Below are positions 35,703-45,696 of a stretch of 64,000 bases of DNA, one piece after another (within the stretch, counting starts at the first letter, position 1; each line of letters opens with the position of its first letter). Both the position numbers and the translations under genes were made by a program. The notes below the pieces were generated by a model. It saw nothing but the letters and a program-made list of their open reading frames with translations, had not been told where the DNA came from and made no database searches. The stretch comes from Poindextera sp036272595 (lineage in GTDB: Bacteria > Pseudomonadota > Alphaproteobacteria > Caulobacterales > Caulobacteraceae), in contig DATAYM010000048.1 of the NCBI GenBank assembly GCA_036272595.1, forward strand, positions 12,935 to 76,934, read 5' to 3'.

Positions 35703-36782
35703 TCAGGGCTTCAAGTCGTCCGTCACCACCAGGCTGTGCTGCACGATGGTCTCGACGGGCTCGTAAGCAGCCTTGGCCTTGACCGGATAGGTGAAGATCA
35801 CCCGGGCCAGGCCGTTGTCACGGTCGTGATAGGCGGCGACCGTGACCATGCCGGCTTCCTCGAAGCTCATCTGCAGGTCGCCATTGGCGCGGATGGTGTC
35901 GACCTCGGTGCGTCCCTCGCGGTCGGCGCTGACCTTTTCGACGAAGGCGTCGAAATCGTCCGAGCTCATCGGCGCGTCGACGGCGATGACCAGGACCGCC
36001 TTGCCGTCGGCGCTGGTGAAGCGCTGCTCGGGGCCGACGCGGCTGGATTTCGTCAGGATGGCGGCGGGATAGCCGGCCCTCCAGCCGTGGGCGGCGTCGC
36101 CCAGCGGCGTCCAGCCGGCCGCCTTGCGCGCCGCCTCGGCGTCGGCGTGCAGCTCGGCGATGTCGGCGGTGAAGATCAGCCCGGTGGCGAGGCGGCCCCT
36201 GTCCTGCTGCCAGCTGGCCAGGGCCTCGCGCTGGGAGCTCGACGGCGGATCGTCTCCCGGCGGCGATCCGGACGAGACGCTCTGGTGGTTCCAGAGCAGC
36301 AGGTCGTCCATCCGCGCCTCGGTGAGCGCGTCCGGCGCGGCCAGTTCGCCAAGGCCGGCGACCTGGCCGTTGAACGGCCGCACGCTGGCGGCGCCCTCTT
36401 GGAGGGTCTTGTCGTCCGGGTCCTTCACCGTGAAATGGGCGCCGACCGGGCCGGCCGCATCGCCGAAATCGCCGGTCAGGATGAACTTGGCGTCGTCCAG
36501 GTCGGCGGTGAGCACGCAGCGGTGCTCGACGCAGGTTCCCTCGACCTCGCCCGACGAGGCCGGGGCCGCGGTCGAGGCCAGCCAGCCGTCGATACTGGTC
36601 TGGAAGTCGCTGTCGCCGGGCTTGACGTCGGCGTCGATGACGAAGGCCCTGGGCGCCGGATCTTTGGCCGCCGGCGCCTCGCCCGACAGCCGCAGGGTCC
36701 TGGGGCCTTGCGTCTGCGCCAGTGCGCCGGCGGCGCCAAGGCTCAGCGCCAGGCCGAAAACGGCCGCCAATCCAGCCTTCAT
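35703..36782 (-). CDS. Secreted hypothetical protein
   Basis: The 359 aa protein has a signal peptide (residues 1-22, ALA cleavage before QTQGP) and no membrane anchor. The mature part has a Cys pair in GTCVEHRCVLTA near residue 85, which may form a periplasmic disulfide. A C-terminal half follows with DAPMSSDDFDAFVEKV. I recognise no family. It converges on the ligase gene with a 3-base gap and follows the P450 gene on the same strand at 60 bases. Confidence 0.65.
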   Translation of the reverse strand: MKAGLAAVFGLALSLGAAGALAQTQGPRTLRLSGEAPAAKDPAPRAFVIDADVKPGDSDFQTSIDGWLASTAAPASSGEVEGTCVEHRCVLTADLDDAKFILTGDFGDAAGPVGAHFTVKDPDDKTLQEGAASVRPFNGQVAGLGELAAPDALTEARMDDLLLWNHQSVSSGSPPGDDPPSSSQREALASWQQDRGRLATGLIFTADIAELHADAEAARKAAGWTPLGDAAHGWRAGYPAAILTKSSRVGPEQRFTSADGKAVLVIAVDAPMSSDDFDAFVEKVSADREGRTEVDTIRANGDLQMSFEEAGMVTVAAYHDRDNGLARVIFTYPVKAKAAYEPVETIVQHSLVVTDDLKP

Positions 36783-36842
36783 GGTCGACGCCCCGCTGCC
36801 TCAAGGCGGAGGATGGCCGGCTTTCGTCGCCTAGCCAAGCGG

Positions 36843-38075
36843 TCAGGCGCGCAGGTCCAGTCGCTCCAGGCCGCGGAAGAAGGGCAGGGTGCGCCAGACC
36901 GGCGGTTCATCGGGATTGGCGAAGGCCAGGTTCGGGAAGCGTTCGAACAGCATCGGCAGCGCCACCTGCGCCTCCAGCCGGGCCAGCGGCGCGCCGATGC
37001 AGATATGCGCGCCGCCGCCGAAGGCGACGTGCGGCCTATGTTTGCGGCTGACATTGAAACGGTGCGGATCTTCGAACACCTCGGGATCGCGATTGGCGGC
37101 GCGCAGGGAGAAGGTCATCGATTGCGACGTCTTCACCGGGCAGCCGCCGACCTCGATGTCGGCCGAGGCGATACGACCGGTGATGTCCACCGGCGGCTCG
37201 TAGCGGAGGATCTCCTCGACCACGGCGTTGATGATCTCCGGATCGGCGCGCAGCTTGGCCAGCTCGACCGGGTTCAGCAGCAGAAGCCGCACGCCGTTGC
37301 CGATCAGGTCGGTGGTGGTCAGGTTGCCGCCGATGAGCAGGGCGGTGAGGTTGATCTGCACCTCGATGTCGCTCAGCGGCGCGCCCTCGGCCTGCAGCCG
37401 CGCCATGTCCGAAATCAGGTCGTCGCGCGGGTCCGCGCGCCGCGCGGCGATGGTCTCGGTGAAGTAGGCGTTAAGCGCCTCGCTGGCCTTTTCCATGCGC
37501 GCGGTCTGCTCGTCGTTGCGGAACGGGTTGAGGCCCTGGATCACCCCTTCCGACCATTCACGGAAGTCGGCCAGCCGGTCGCGGTCGACGCCGAGGATCG
37601 AGGCGATGGCATCGACGGGCACGGGGACGCAGAAGGCGCTCATCAGGTCGAAGGGCCGGCCGGCGTCGATGGCGTCCAGCGCCTCGCCGACGATGCGCTC
37701 GACCTCGGGGCGAAACCTGGCCACGCGGGCATAGAGCGCCTGGGCCAGGGGCTGGCGGATGCGCTCGTGGTCGGGGTTGTCCAGCATCAGGATGCTGGTC
37801 GACTCGCCGCGGTTGGTCTCGTCCTCGAGGTTGTCGACGAAGCGCCGCGACATCAGCGCCGCCTCTTCGGCGCGGATCGGGTCGCGCCACAGGCTGCGGT
37901 CGGACACCAACGGGCGCACGTCGTTGTAACGGGTCAGGATGAAACTGCCCGAAGTCTCGTCGCGATGCACCGGGCAGCGGGCGCGCAGGTCGTCCAGCAC
38001 CGCGTGCGGGTCGTCGCGATAGTCGGGATTGAGCGGGGTAAGCTGGAAAATGCCCGGCAACGGGTCGGTGGTCAT
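36843..38075 (-). CDS. Cytochrome P450
   Basis: The 410 aa soluble bacterial P450 has the heme-binding loop FGGGAHICIGAPLAR with Cys359, the EEILRYEPPV helix (ExxR), and an I-helix with ALLIGGNLTTTDLIG in place of the usual AGxxTT. It would hydroxylate a hydrophobic substrate using electrons from a ferredoxin encoded elsewhere. Neighbouring genes for acyl-CoA metabolism fit a fatty acid, terpenoid or steroid substrate, but this is not determined. Confidence 0.93.
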   Translation of the reverse strand: MTTDPLPGIFQLTPLNPDYRDDPHAVLDDLRARCPVHRDETSGSFILTRYNDVRPLVSDRSLWRDPIRAEEAALMSRRFVDNLEDETNRGESTSILMLDNPDHERIRQPLAQALYARVARFRPEVERIVGEALDAIDAGRPFDLMSAFCVPVPVDAIASILGVDRDRLADFREWSEGVIQGLNPFRNDEQTARMEKASEALNAYFTETIAARRADPRDDLISDMARLQAEGAPLSDIEVQINLTALLIGGNLTTTDLIGNGVRLLLLNPVELAKLRADPEIINAVVEEILRYEPPVDITGRIASADIEVGGCPVKTSQSMTFSLRAANRDPEVFEDPHRFNVSRKHRPHVAFGGGAHICIGAPLARLEAQVALPMLFERFPNLAFANPDEPPVWRTLPFFRGLERLDLRA

Positions 38076-38159
38076 GGGCTACGGTCCCGGCGCTTTGACG
38101 AGCGGCGATGCTACGCATGATGCGCCGAAGATCGCAACCTGAACGCTGTTAAGTTTCCG

Positions 38160-39002
38160 TCATCCCCTCCAGGCCCGGGCTAGGGACGCGACGCTCTGGA
38201 AGCGTGCCGCGGGGTCGGACCTGCACGCCCGCGTCATCGCTTTGTGCTGGGCGTCGTCGCCGCGAAAGCCGGCGCGACCGAGACCGCCGTCGCCGAGCAG
38301 CACCGCCATCGCCCGGCCGAGGTTGAAGACGGTGGTGCGCTGGTCGATCCGCGCGCCCAGTTCGAACTCTTCCGGCGCCATGAACCGGGTCGAACCGAAC
38401 ATCCGGCCCATTTCGTTGGTGAACGGACCAACATGATAGCTGTCGAGGTCGATTACCCGGATCGTGCGCCGGGCGAAGTCGTACATCAGCGAGCCATCAT
38501 AGAAGTCGCACGCGACCCAGCCGGCCCCGCAAAGCGCGACGTGCAGGTCGAGGATGGTGTCGATCGCGGCGCTGATCTCGTCCGGCGGCAGGCTGCGGAA
38601 GCGCTGGAAGGCGCTGGCGGGGTCGCCTCGCTGCGCTTCCGGTGTTCGAATGAGCTCGCCCTCAACCCAGTCGTAGACCAGCATCGGGCCCCATGCGGAC
38701 TGGACGACGCCTTTGAATGGGGCGAGGGCGCGGTGGCTGACCGACTCCGCGAGATGGCGCGCATTCGCCAGCAGGGCGACGCGCTCGCGGTGCGGCAGGA
38801 ACGGCGCCGGATAGGCCGGATCGCCCGCCGTCTTCACGAACCAGCGGCGTCCGTCCGTCTCGATCCCGAAGGAGACGTTGCCGGAATCCTGCGTGCGGGC
38901 ATCGAAGGCGGCGAAGATCGCGCCGACTTGGCTCAGATAGTCGAGCGGTGCGAGGTCGGTGCGTTGGTCAAAGGGCCAGCCGTCCACGTTCGTCCCCGCC
39001 AT
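38160..39002 (-). CDS. Protein-kinase-fold protein with altered catalytic motifs
   Basis: The 280 aa protein has a kinase-like N-lobe lysine (RRWFVKTAG, Lys57). The C-lobe has VACDFYDGSLMYDF in place of the HRD loop, RVIDLDSYHVG in place of DFG, and an APE-like GSTRFMAPEEF. The APE helix and following MAVLLG support a Ser/Thr-kinase-like rather than APH-like fold. The changed loops may mean altered metal binding or a pseudokinase. No partner gene is adjacent. Confidence 0.68.
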   Translation of the reverse strand: MAGTNVDGWPFDQRTDLAPLDYLSQVGAIFAAFDARTQDSGNVSFGIETDGRRWFVKTAGDPAYPAPFLPHRERVALLANARHLAESVSHRALAPFKGVVQSAWGPMLVYDWVEGELIRTPEAQRGDPASAFQRFRSLPPDEISAAIDTILDLHVALCGAGWVACDFYDGSLMYDFARRTIRVIDLDSYHVGPFTNEMGRMFGSTRFMAPEEFELGARIDQRTTVFNLGRAMAVLLGDGGLGRAGFRGDDAQHKAMTRACRSDPAARFQSVASLARAWRG

Positions 39003-39020
39003 TCCATTCTGTTCCGCCTA

Positions 39021-39176
39021 TCCCCGCGCACGCGGGCGCCCAGACTTTTTAACGCCAAGAACGCCAAGATCGCCAAGGCGGCCTCAGGGTGTGTCGACGC
39101 CCCGGACTCATTCTTGGCGTCCTTGGCGAGCTTGGCGGTGATCGCTACCTACGCCTGGGTCCCCGCGTGCGCGGGA
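39021..39176. repeat. Nested inverted-repeat element (REP/MITE-like)
   Basis: The outer arms are 39021-39043 (TCCCCGCGCACGCGGG start) and 39155-39176 (CTGGGTCCCCGCGTGCGCGG). The inner arms, 39051-39078 and 39111-39139, are made of CGCCAAG/CTTGGCG triplets. Together they form a 156-base dyad filling the gap between two minus-strand genes. A copy of the right outer arm recurs at 54232-54258. The layout fits a dispersed palindromic repeat rather than a single operator. Confidence 0.75.
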
Positions 39177-39193
39177 TGAACGGTTTGGAGAGC

Positions 39194-40885
<1,692 letters not shown>

Positions 40886-41005
40886 CGCCCGCCTTCCTTT
40901 TCGTTTCGCTCCCGCCGCCCGGCCGTTCGCCTGGCCCGGCCCCGCGCCCGCTTGTTACGACGCAAGATGCCTGCAAAGAAGACCCGCTGAAAGGCGACCC
41001 GTCCG

Positions 41006-41587
41006 ATGACCAGGAAGCCCGAGACCGACGAGGAGATGGCCGCCATCCGGGTCAGCGGCGTGGTGACGCCCTCGAACGCCGCGATCCATCTGGCCGACTA
41101 CGACCCGACCTGGCCGCTGATCTACGACATCGAGGCGGCGAAGATCCGCGCCGGCCTCGGCGATGGGGCGATCGTGCTGGAGCACGTCGGCTCCACCTCG
41201 ATCCCCGGTCTTTGCGCCAAGCCGCTGATCGACATCCTGCTGGCGGTCGCCGATTCAGCCGACGAGGACGCTTACGTCCCCACGCTCACCGCCCAGGGCT
41301 ACCGCCTGCACCTGCGCGAGCCGGACTGGGAGCAGCACCGGGTGATGAAGGGCGACTTCCCGCCGGTCAATCTGCACGTCTTCACGGCCGGTTCGGTCGA
41401 GATCACCCGCATGCTGGCCTTCCGCGACCGCTGCCGCGCCGATCCCGAAGAGCGGCGCCTCTACGAGGCCGCCAAGCGCGAACTCGCCGCCCGCACCTGG
41501 CGTCACGTCCAGCACTACGCCAACGCCAAGAGCGAGGTGGTGGAAGCCATCGTCGCCCGGGCGCTGGCGGAGCGAGGCGGCGGCTAA
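41006..41587 (+). CDS. GrpB family (UPF0157) nucleotidyltransferase-like protein
   Basis: The 193 aa protein has the GrpB pattern: LADYDPTWPLIYDIEAAKI, LEHVGSTSIPGLCAKPLIDI and VNLHVFTAG. The GST...D arrangement marks a minimal nucleotidyltransferase-like fold. The cellular role of GrpB proteins is unclear. It stands alone and converges on mazF with a 13-base gap. Confidence 0.88.
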   Translation: MTRKPETDEEMAAIRVSGVVTPSNAAIHLADYDPTWPLIYDIEAAKIRAGLGDGAIVLEHVGSTSIPGLCAKPLIDILLAVADSADEDAYVPTLTAQGYRLHLREPDWEQHRVMKGDFPPVNLHVFTAGSVEITRMLAFRDRCRADPEERRLYEAAKRELAARTWRHVQHYANAKSEVVEAIVARALAERGGG

Positions 41588-41600
41588 GTCCTTGCGGAAC

Positions 41601-41918
41601 TCAGTCCTCGAACAGGTTCCGCAGGACCAACAGCGTTGCGGAGAGGGTCGCGCCGTTCATCGCGCCGAGCCGGCGCAAGAGACGGGTTTTGTCCAGCGTC
41701 CGTATCTGGTCGAGCAGGACGAGACCGTCCTTGCCCTGGAACCTTAGCGGGGTACGGAACGGCGCCGCTCGCGCGCCTGTGGTCATCGGCGCCACGACGA
41801 CGGTTCGCAGATGATCGTTCATCTCGGCCGGAGATATGACCACGCAGGGTCGTGTTTTCTGGATTTCGCTCCCCTGCGTAGGATCAAGGGTCGCAAGCCA
41901 GATCTCGCCCCTCTTCAC
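41601..41918 (-). CDS. mazF: MazF/PemK-type endoribonuclease toxin
   Basis: The 105 aa protein has the MazF N-terminus KRGEIWLATLDPTQGSE, the RPCVVISP strand and VVVAPMTTGA, and full family length. It would cleave RNA at short specific sequences unless bound by its antitoxin. Its ATG overlaps the stop of the antitoxin gene by 4 bases, the standard antitoxin-first order. Confidence 0.93.
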   Translation of the reverse strand: MKRGEIWLATLDPTQGSEIQKTRPCVVISPAEMNDHLRTVVVAPMTTGARAAPFRTPLRFQGKDGLVLLDQIRTLDKTRLLRRLGAMNGATLSATLLVLRNLFED

Positions 41919-42172
41919 CAGGAGAGCGCCTGATCGTCCTCGTTTGCGAACTCAGGCCATACCAGCCCGTCCTCGCCTGCCTCCGCGATGGCTCGGCTGG
42001 CTTCAGCCCAGCCTTCGCGCGGACCGGCCTTTATGGCTTGGATGACGATACGATCGTTCTCGACCGCCATGTCGACATCGCCTCCGGCTTGAGCGCCGAT
42101 TTGAGTCAGCAACGGCTTCGGGATGATAACACCCGAGGAATTGCCCATTTTTCGCAAGGCGATACGCATCAA
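41915..42172 (-). CDS. mazE: MazE-type AbrB-fold antitoxin
   Basis: The 85 aa protein has the SpoVT/AbrB DNA-binding fold in its N-terminal half (RKMGNSSGVIIPKPLLTQIG) and an acidic C-terminal tail (EFANEDDQ) that would occupy the MazF groove. Such antitoxins bind their own promoter. A perfect 9-base inverted repeat lies 29 bases upstream. A second ATG three bases in (42169) could also be the start. Confidence 0.93.
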   Translation of the reverse strand: MMRIALRKMGNSSGVIIPKPLLTQIGAQAGGDVDMAVENDRIVIQAIKAGPREGWAEASRAIAEAGEDGLVWPEFANEDDQALSW

Positions 42173-42200
42173 CGGTCAGCCTGCTAAGCCAAGCGGGGAA

Positions 42201-42223
42201 GCGTGTCAACTAAATTGACACGC
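42201..42223. promoter_or_regulatory. mazEF operator/promoter palindrome
   Basis: GCGTGTCAA, a CTAAA spacer and TTGACACGC form a perfect inverted repeat with 9-base arms, 29 bases upstream of mazE. The left arm read on the minus strand contains TTGACA, an ideal -35 box, with TAGCAG 17 bases further on. Binding by the MazE/MazEF complex would therefore block RNA polymerase. Confidence 0.75.
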
Positions 42224-42233
42224 GCGTTGGCCT

Positions 42234-43676
42234 TCAGGGCTTCATCGAAGCGGCGATGAACTTCATCACCCCTTCGCCGTAGGGCGGCCTGAGCGCCTTC
42301 ATCGGGCCGAGGTCCTTCTTCAGCTGGCGGTAGATCGATTTGCGGTGGCTGAATTCGCGGAAACCGTCGACGCCGTGATAGCTGCCCATGCCGGAGGGGC
42401 CGACGCCGCCGAAGGGCAGCTCTTCCTGGGCGACGTGGAAGATCACGTCGTTGACCGTCACCCCACCGGACGTGGTGCTGCTCAGCACCTGCGCCTCTTC
42501 CGCCGCGTCGTCGCCGAAATAGTAGAGGCCCAACGGCCGCTCGTGGGCGTTGACGTAGGCGATGGCCTCGCCGACCGAAGCATAGGTTTTCACCGGCAGG
42601 ACAGGCCCGAAGATCTCCTCCTGCATCACCGCCATGTCGTCGGTGGGGTTGAGGATCAGCGTCGGCGGGATCTTGCGGTGCTGCTGCTGGCTGAAGTCCT
42701 CGCCGGCCGGGTTGATCTCGACCACCTGGGCGCCCTTGGCGCGGGCGTCGTCGATATAGCCGCGGATGCGCTCATAGTGCCGGTCGGCGATCACCGCGGT
42801 GTAGTCGGGATTGTCCTTGATGGTCGGGAACATGGCCTCGACCGAGGCGGTGGCGGCGCTGACGAACTGGGAAAGCTTGTCCTCCGGCGCCAGCACATAG
42901 TCGGGCGCGAGGCAGATCTGGCCGGCGTTCAGGGTCTTGCCGGCCATCACCCGCGCCGCCGCGGTGGCGTAGTCGGCCGAACGGCCGAGGATCACCGGGC
43001 TCTTGCCGCCCAGCTCCAGGGTGACCGGCACGAGGTTCTGCGCCGCGGCCTTCATCACCTGGCGGGCGATGGAGGTCGCGCCGGTGAAGATCAGATGGTC
43101 GAACGGCAGCTCCGAAAAGGCCTGGCCAACCTGGGGCCCGCCGGGGAAGACGGCGATCTCGTCCTCGGAGAACAGCTCGGCGAACATCCTGGCCATCAGG
43201 TCCGAGGTCGCCGGCGTGAACTCCGATGGCTTGATCATCGCCCGGTTGCCGGCCGCCAGCACCCCGGCCAGCGGCGCGAAGGTCAGGTTCACCGGGAAGT
43301 TCCACGGACTGATGATGCCGACAACGCCCTTGGGCTGGAACTGCACCTCGGCCCTGGCGCCCAGGAAGCCGAGCAGGGCAGGGGTGGTCTTGCGCCTTTC
43401 CGGCCGCATCCAGGCCTTCACATTGGCCCTGGCGTGCTTCAGCGGCCCCACCGAGCCGGCCACGTCGGTGATGCCGCTGACGGCGGCGGCGCGATTGCCG
43501 AAATCGTCGTTCAGGGCTTTGACGATCTGCGCCTCGTGGCCGATCAGGAGCTTGATGCAGCGGTCGAGCCGGTCGATCCGCTGCTCAAGGCTCGGCGCGC
43601 CCTCGGCGATATTGGCCGCCTTCTGCCGCGCCAGAACGGCCTGCATCTTCCGGCCCTGTTCGCCTGCGTCGCTCAT
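42234..43676 (-). CDS. Aldehyde dehydrogenase, coniferyl-aldehyde-dehydrogenase type
   Basis: This 480 aa NAD(P)-dependent enzyme oxidises aldehydes to acids. The catalytic glutamate is in VTLELGGKSPVILG and the nucleophilic cysteine in NAGQICLAPDYVL. The C-terminus FREFSHRKSIYRQLKKDLG and the lack of the long N-terminal arm fit coniferyl aldehyde or long-chain aldehyde dehydrogenases. The true substrate is not certain. It is monocistronic. Confidence 0.9.
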   Translation of the reverse strand: MSDAGEQGRKMQAVLARQKAANIAEGAPSLEQRIDRLDRCIKLLIGHEAQIVKALNDDFGNRAAAVSGITDVAGSVGPLKHARANVKAWMRPERRKTTPALLGFLGARAEVQFQPKGVVGIISPWNFPVNLTFAPLAGVLAAGNRAMIKPSEFTPATSDLMARMFAELFSEDEIAVFPGGPQVGQAFSELPFDHLIFTGATSIARQVMKAAAQNLVPVTLELGGKSPVILGRSADYATAAARVMAGKTLNAGQICLAPDYVLAPEDKLSQFVSAATASVEAMFPTIKDNPDYTAVIADRHYERIRGYIDDARAKGAQVVEINPAGEDFSQQQHRKIPPTLILNPTDDMAVMQEEIFGPVLPVKTYASVGEAIAYVNAHERPLGLYYFGDDAAEEAQVLSSTTSGGVTVNDVIFHVAQEELPFGGVGPSGMGSYHGVDGFREFSHRKSIYRQLKKDLGPMKALRPPYGEGVMKFIAASMKP

Positions 43677-43783
43677 GGTCGCACCCCAAGCTGTATTCGC
43701 CTTCCCCTGAGTACGCTAAGCAGCGCCTCGGCGCCATCCAAGCCGGGATGACGCTCGATCCCCGACCGCCCTCGAAAGACATC

Positions 43784-44353
43784 ATGGAACTCATCCTCAT
43801 CCGCCATGGCCTGCCCGAACGCCGCAGCGACACCGCCGATCCGCCGCTGACGGCCGAGGGCCGCGACCAGGCGGAGCGGGCGGCGAGGCTGCTGGCGCGG
43901 GAGCGGATCGACGCGGTCTTCTCCAGTCCGATGGTGCGGGCGGTGGAGACCGCCGCCCCGTTCGCAGCGCTCAGCGGCCACGACATCCAGATCCGCGACG
44001 GCATCGTCGAGTTCGACCGCGGCACCGGCGCCTACGTTCCGATGGAGGAGCTGAAGCGCGACGACTACGAGGCGTGGAAGGCCTTCGTGGCGGGCGGTTA
44101 CCAGGTCGATCTCGGCGCCTTCCAGCGCAACGTCGTCGACACCCTGGAGGACATCGTCAGGACCCACGCCTCCAGGCGGGTCGCGGTGTTCTGCCACGGC
44201 GGGGTGATCAATGTCTGGACCGCCCATGTGCTGACCATGCCGCCGCGGCTGTTCTTCGAGCCGGTCTACGCCAGCATCCACCGCTACCTCTGCGCCGGCA
44301 GCGGCGAGCGCAACCTGATCAGCCTGAACGAACGCTGCCACCTGCGGGATTAG
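43784..44353 (+). CDS. Histidine phosphatase family protein
   Basis: The 189 aa phosphoglycerate-mutase-like protein has the RHG motif at residues 7-9 (MELILIRHG), a second arginine in SSPMVRAVETA, and the late histidine in VAVFCHGGVINVW. Substrates could be phospho-sugars or other small phosphates. ATG 43784 is preferred over 43748 because it gives the usual family N-terminus and has GAAAG upstream. Confidence 0.87.
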   Translation: MELILIRHGLPERRSDTADPPLTAEGRDQAERAARLLARERIDAVFSSPMVRAVETAAPFAALSGHDIQIRDGIVEFDRGTGAYVPMEELKRDDYEAWKAFVAGGYQVDLGAFQRNVVDTLEDIVRTHASRRVAVFCHGGVINVWTAHVLTMPPRLFFEPVYASIHRYLCAGSGERNLISLNERCHLRD

Positions 44354-44362
44354 ACGCCGGCT

Positions 44363-45370
44363 TCAGAAGTCCAGCACGATCTTGCCGAAGTGCTCGCCGG
44401 CGCGCATGGCGCGGAAGGCGGCCTGGGCGTCCTCGAGCGGGAAGCGCTTGTCGATCACCGGCTTGAGGCCATTGGCCTGGATGGCGCGGACCATGGCCTC
44501 GAACTGCTCGCGGCTGCCGACGCTGATGCCTTGGACGCGGACGTTGGCGGCGAAGATCGAGGCGACGTTCAGGTCCTTCACCGCGCCGGCGAGGATGCCG
44601 ATGACGGCGACGTGGCCGCCGACCCGGACGGCCTGGATCGACTGCTGGAAGGTGCCGGCGCCGCCGACCTCGATCACGTGGTCGACGCCGCGCCCGCCGG
44701 TCAGCCGCCGGGCCGCGCGGGCCCAATCCGGATCGGTCCGGTAGTTGATCGTATGGTCGGCGCCGAGCGCGCGGGCCCGCTCCAGCTTCTCGTCCGACGA
44801 CGAGGTGATGATCACCGTCGCCCCGGCCAGCTTGGCGAACTGCAGGGCGAAGATGGAGACCCCGCCGGTGCCGAGGGCCAGCACCACCTCGCCGGGCTTG
44901 ACCCCGCCCTCGACCATCAGCGCCCGCCAGGCGGTGAGCCCGGCGCAGGGCAGGCAGGCGGCTTCCTCGTCGCTGAGCGCGTCGGGGATCTTGGAGACGC
45001 CGTTCTGGTTCAGCACAACCTGATCGCGGGCGACGCCGTCGAGGGCGCCGCCGAGCGCGCCGGCCAGCGACTGGGCGGTCGGCGCGCCGGCCAGCCAGTC
45101 CTGGAAGAACAGCGGCGCGACCCGGTCGCCGAGCGCCACCCGCGTCACGCCGGGCCCGACGGCCGAGATCACGCCGCAGCCGTCCGAAAGCGGCACCAGC
45201 GGCAGGCGCGGCTTGATCATCGCCGATTCCACCGTCGCCAGGTCGCGATAGTTGAGCGAGGCGGCTTTCATGGTCACCGCGACCTGGCCGGGCCCGGGTT
45301 CAACAGCCGGCCGGTCGACGACGCTCAGGTGATCGATTCCCGCGTCTCCATCCAGTACGAGCGCGCGCAT
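44363..45370 (-). CDS. MDR-family zinc-free alcohol dehydrogenase / quinone oxidoreductase
   Basis: The 335 aa medium-chain dehydrogenase has a GroES-like N-terminal half (NYRDLATVESAM, PLVPLSDGCGVISAVG) and a Rossmann domain (LALGTGGVSIFALQFAKLAGA). It probably binds NADPH and acts on a carbonyl, alcohol or enone; the structural-zinc cysteine lobe is missing. The ATG at 45370 is used because codons upstream read through a hairpin repeat. It converges on the phosphatase gene with a 9-base gap. Confidence 0.88.
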   Translation of the reverse strand: MRALVLDGDAGIDHLSVVDRPAVEPGPGQVAVTMKAASLNYRDLATVESAMIKPRLPLVPLSDGCGVISAVGPGVTRVALGDRVAPLFFQDWLAGAPTAQSLAGALGGALDGVARDQVVLNQNGVSKIPDALSDEEAACLPCAGLTAWRALMVEGGVKPGEVVLALGTGGVSIFALQFAKLAGATVIITSSSDEKLERARALGADHTINYRTDPDWARAARRLTGGRGVDHVIEVGGAGTFQQSIQAVRVGGHVAVIGILAGAVKDLNVASIFAANVRVQGISVGSREQFEAMVRAIQANGLKPVIDKRFPLEDAQAAFRAMRAGEHFGKIVLDF

Positions 45371-45495
45371 GGTGCCTCCGTGGCCTGTTCGGTTTGCCAA
45401 CGAAGCCAACTGACGCAAGGGCGGTCCAGAGAAAATGAGCAAGCCCTCGCATCCAACAACTTGGAAAGCGCGAGCGCCGGCGCCCCCATCCCCAA

Positions 45496-45520
45496 CCCCT
45501 TCCCCGCGAGGGGGAAGGGG
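45496..45520. repeat. Hairpin repeat, copy 1
   Basis: CCCCTTCCCC, a short loop and GGGGAAGGGG form a near-perfect stem, followed by CTTTTG. It could stop transcription, but the T run is short. The same stem recurs at 45632-45656, so it is better read as an intergenic repeat unit. Confidence 0.65.
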
Positions 45521-45631
45521 CTTTTGCGTGTGGCGGTCAGGTGGGGGTGTATCCGCTGCGGGGACCGAGGGGTCGAGCTGGGCGCCGAGCGCGATCGTTC
45601 CGGCGCCTCGGTGCGAACACCCCCAACCCCG

Positions 45632-45656
45632 CCCTTCCCCCGTCGAGGGGGAAGGG
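45632..45656. repeat. Hairpin repeat, copy 2
   Basis: CCCTTCCCCC, GTCGA and GGGGGAAGGG repeat the stem seen 136 bases earlier, with the same CCCCCAACCCC flank. The spacing places it just upstream of the PhyH ribosome binding site (AGGAGA at 45684-45689), where a stem could affect translation or mRNA ends. Confidence 0.65.
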
Positions 45657-45696
45657 GGAAGATGGGCGATCATTTTAAGGGACAGGAGACTCTGAG

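Larger units (their letters stand above)
45371..45696. other. Intergenic region carrying two similar hairpins
   Basis: The 326 bases between the MDR gene and the PhyH gene hold two matching C/G-rich hairpins and a common CCCCCAACCCC lead-in but no supported ORF. The two start regions are divergent, so promoters for both genes must lie here. The first hairpin is followed by CTTTTG, and the second ends 40 bases before the PhyH start. Confidence 0.6.

Noticed and set aside
40968..40988. Tiny MPAKKTR ORF before the GrpB gene
   Set aside because: Only seven residues and no sign of attenuation structure; probably chance.
45496..45524. Classic intrinsic terminator at the first hairpin
   Set aside because: The T run is only four bases and the same stem repeats nearby, so it is listed as a repeat.
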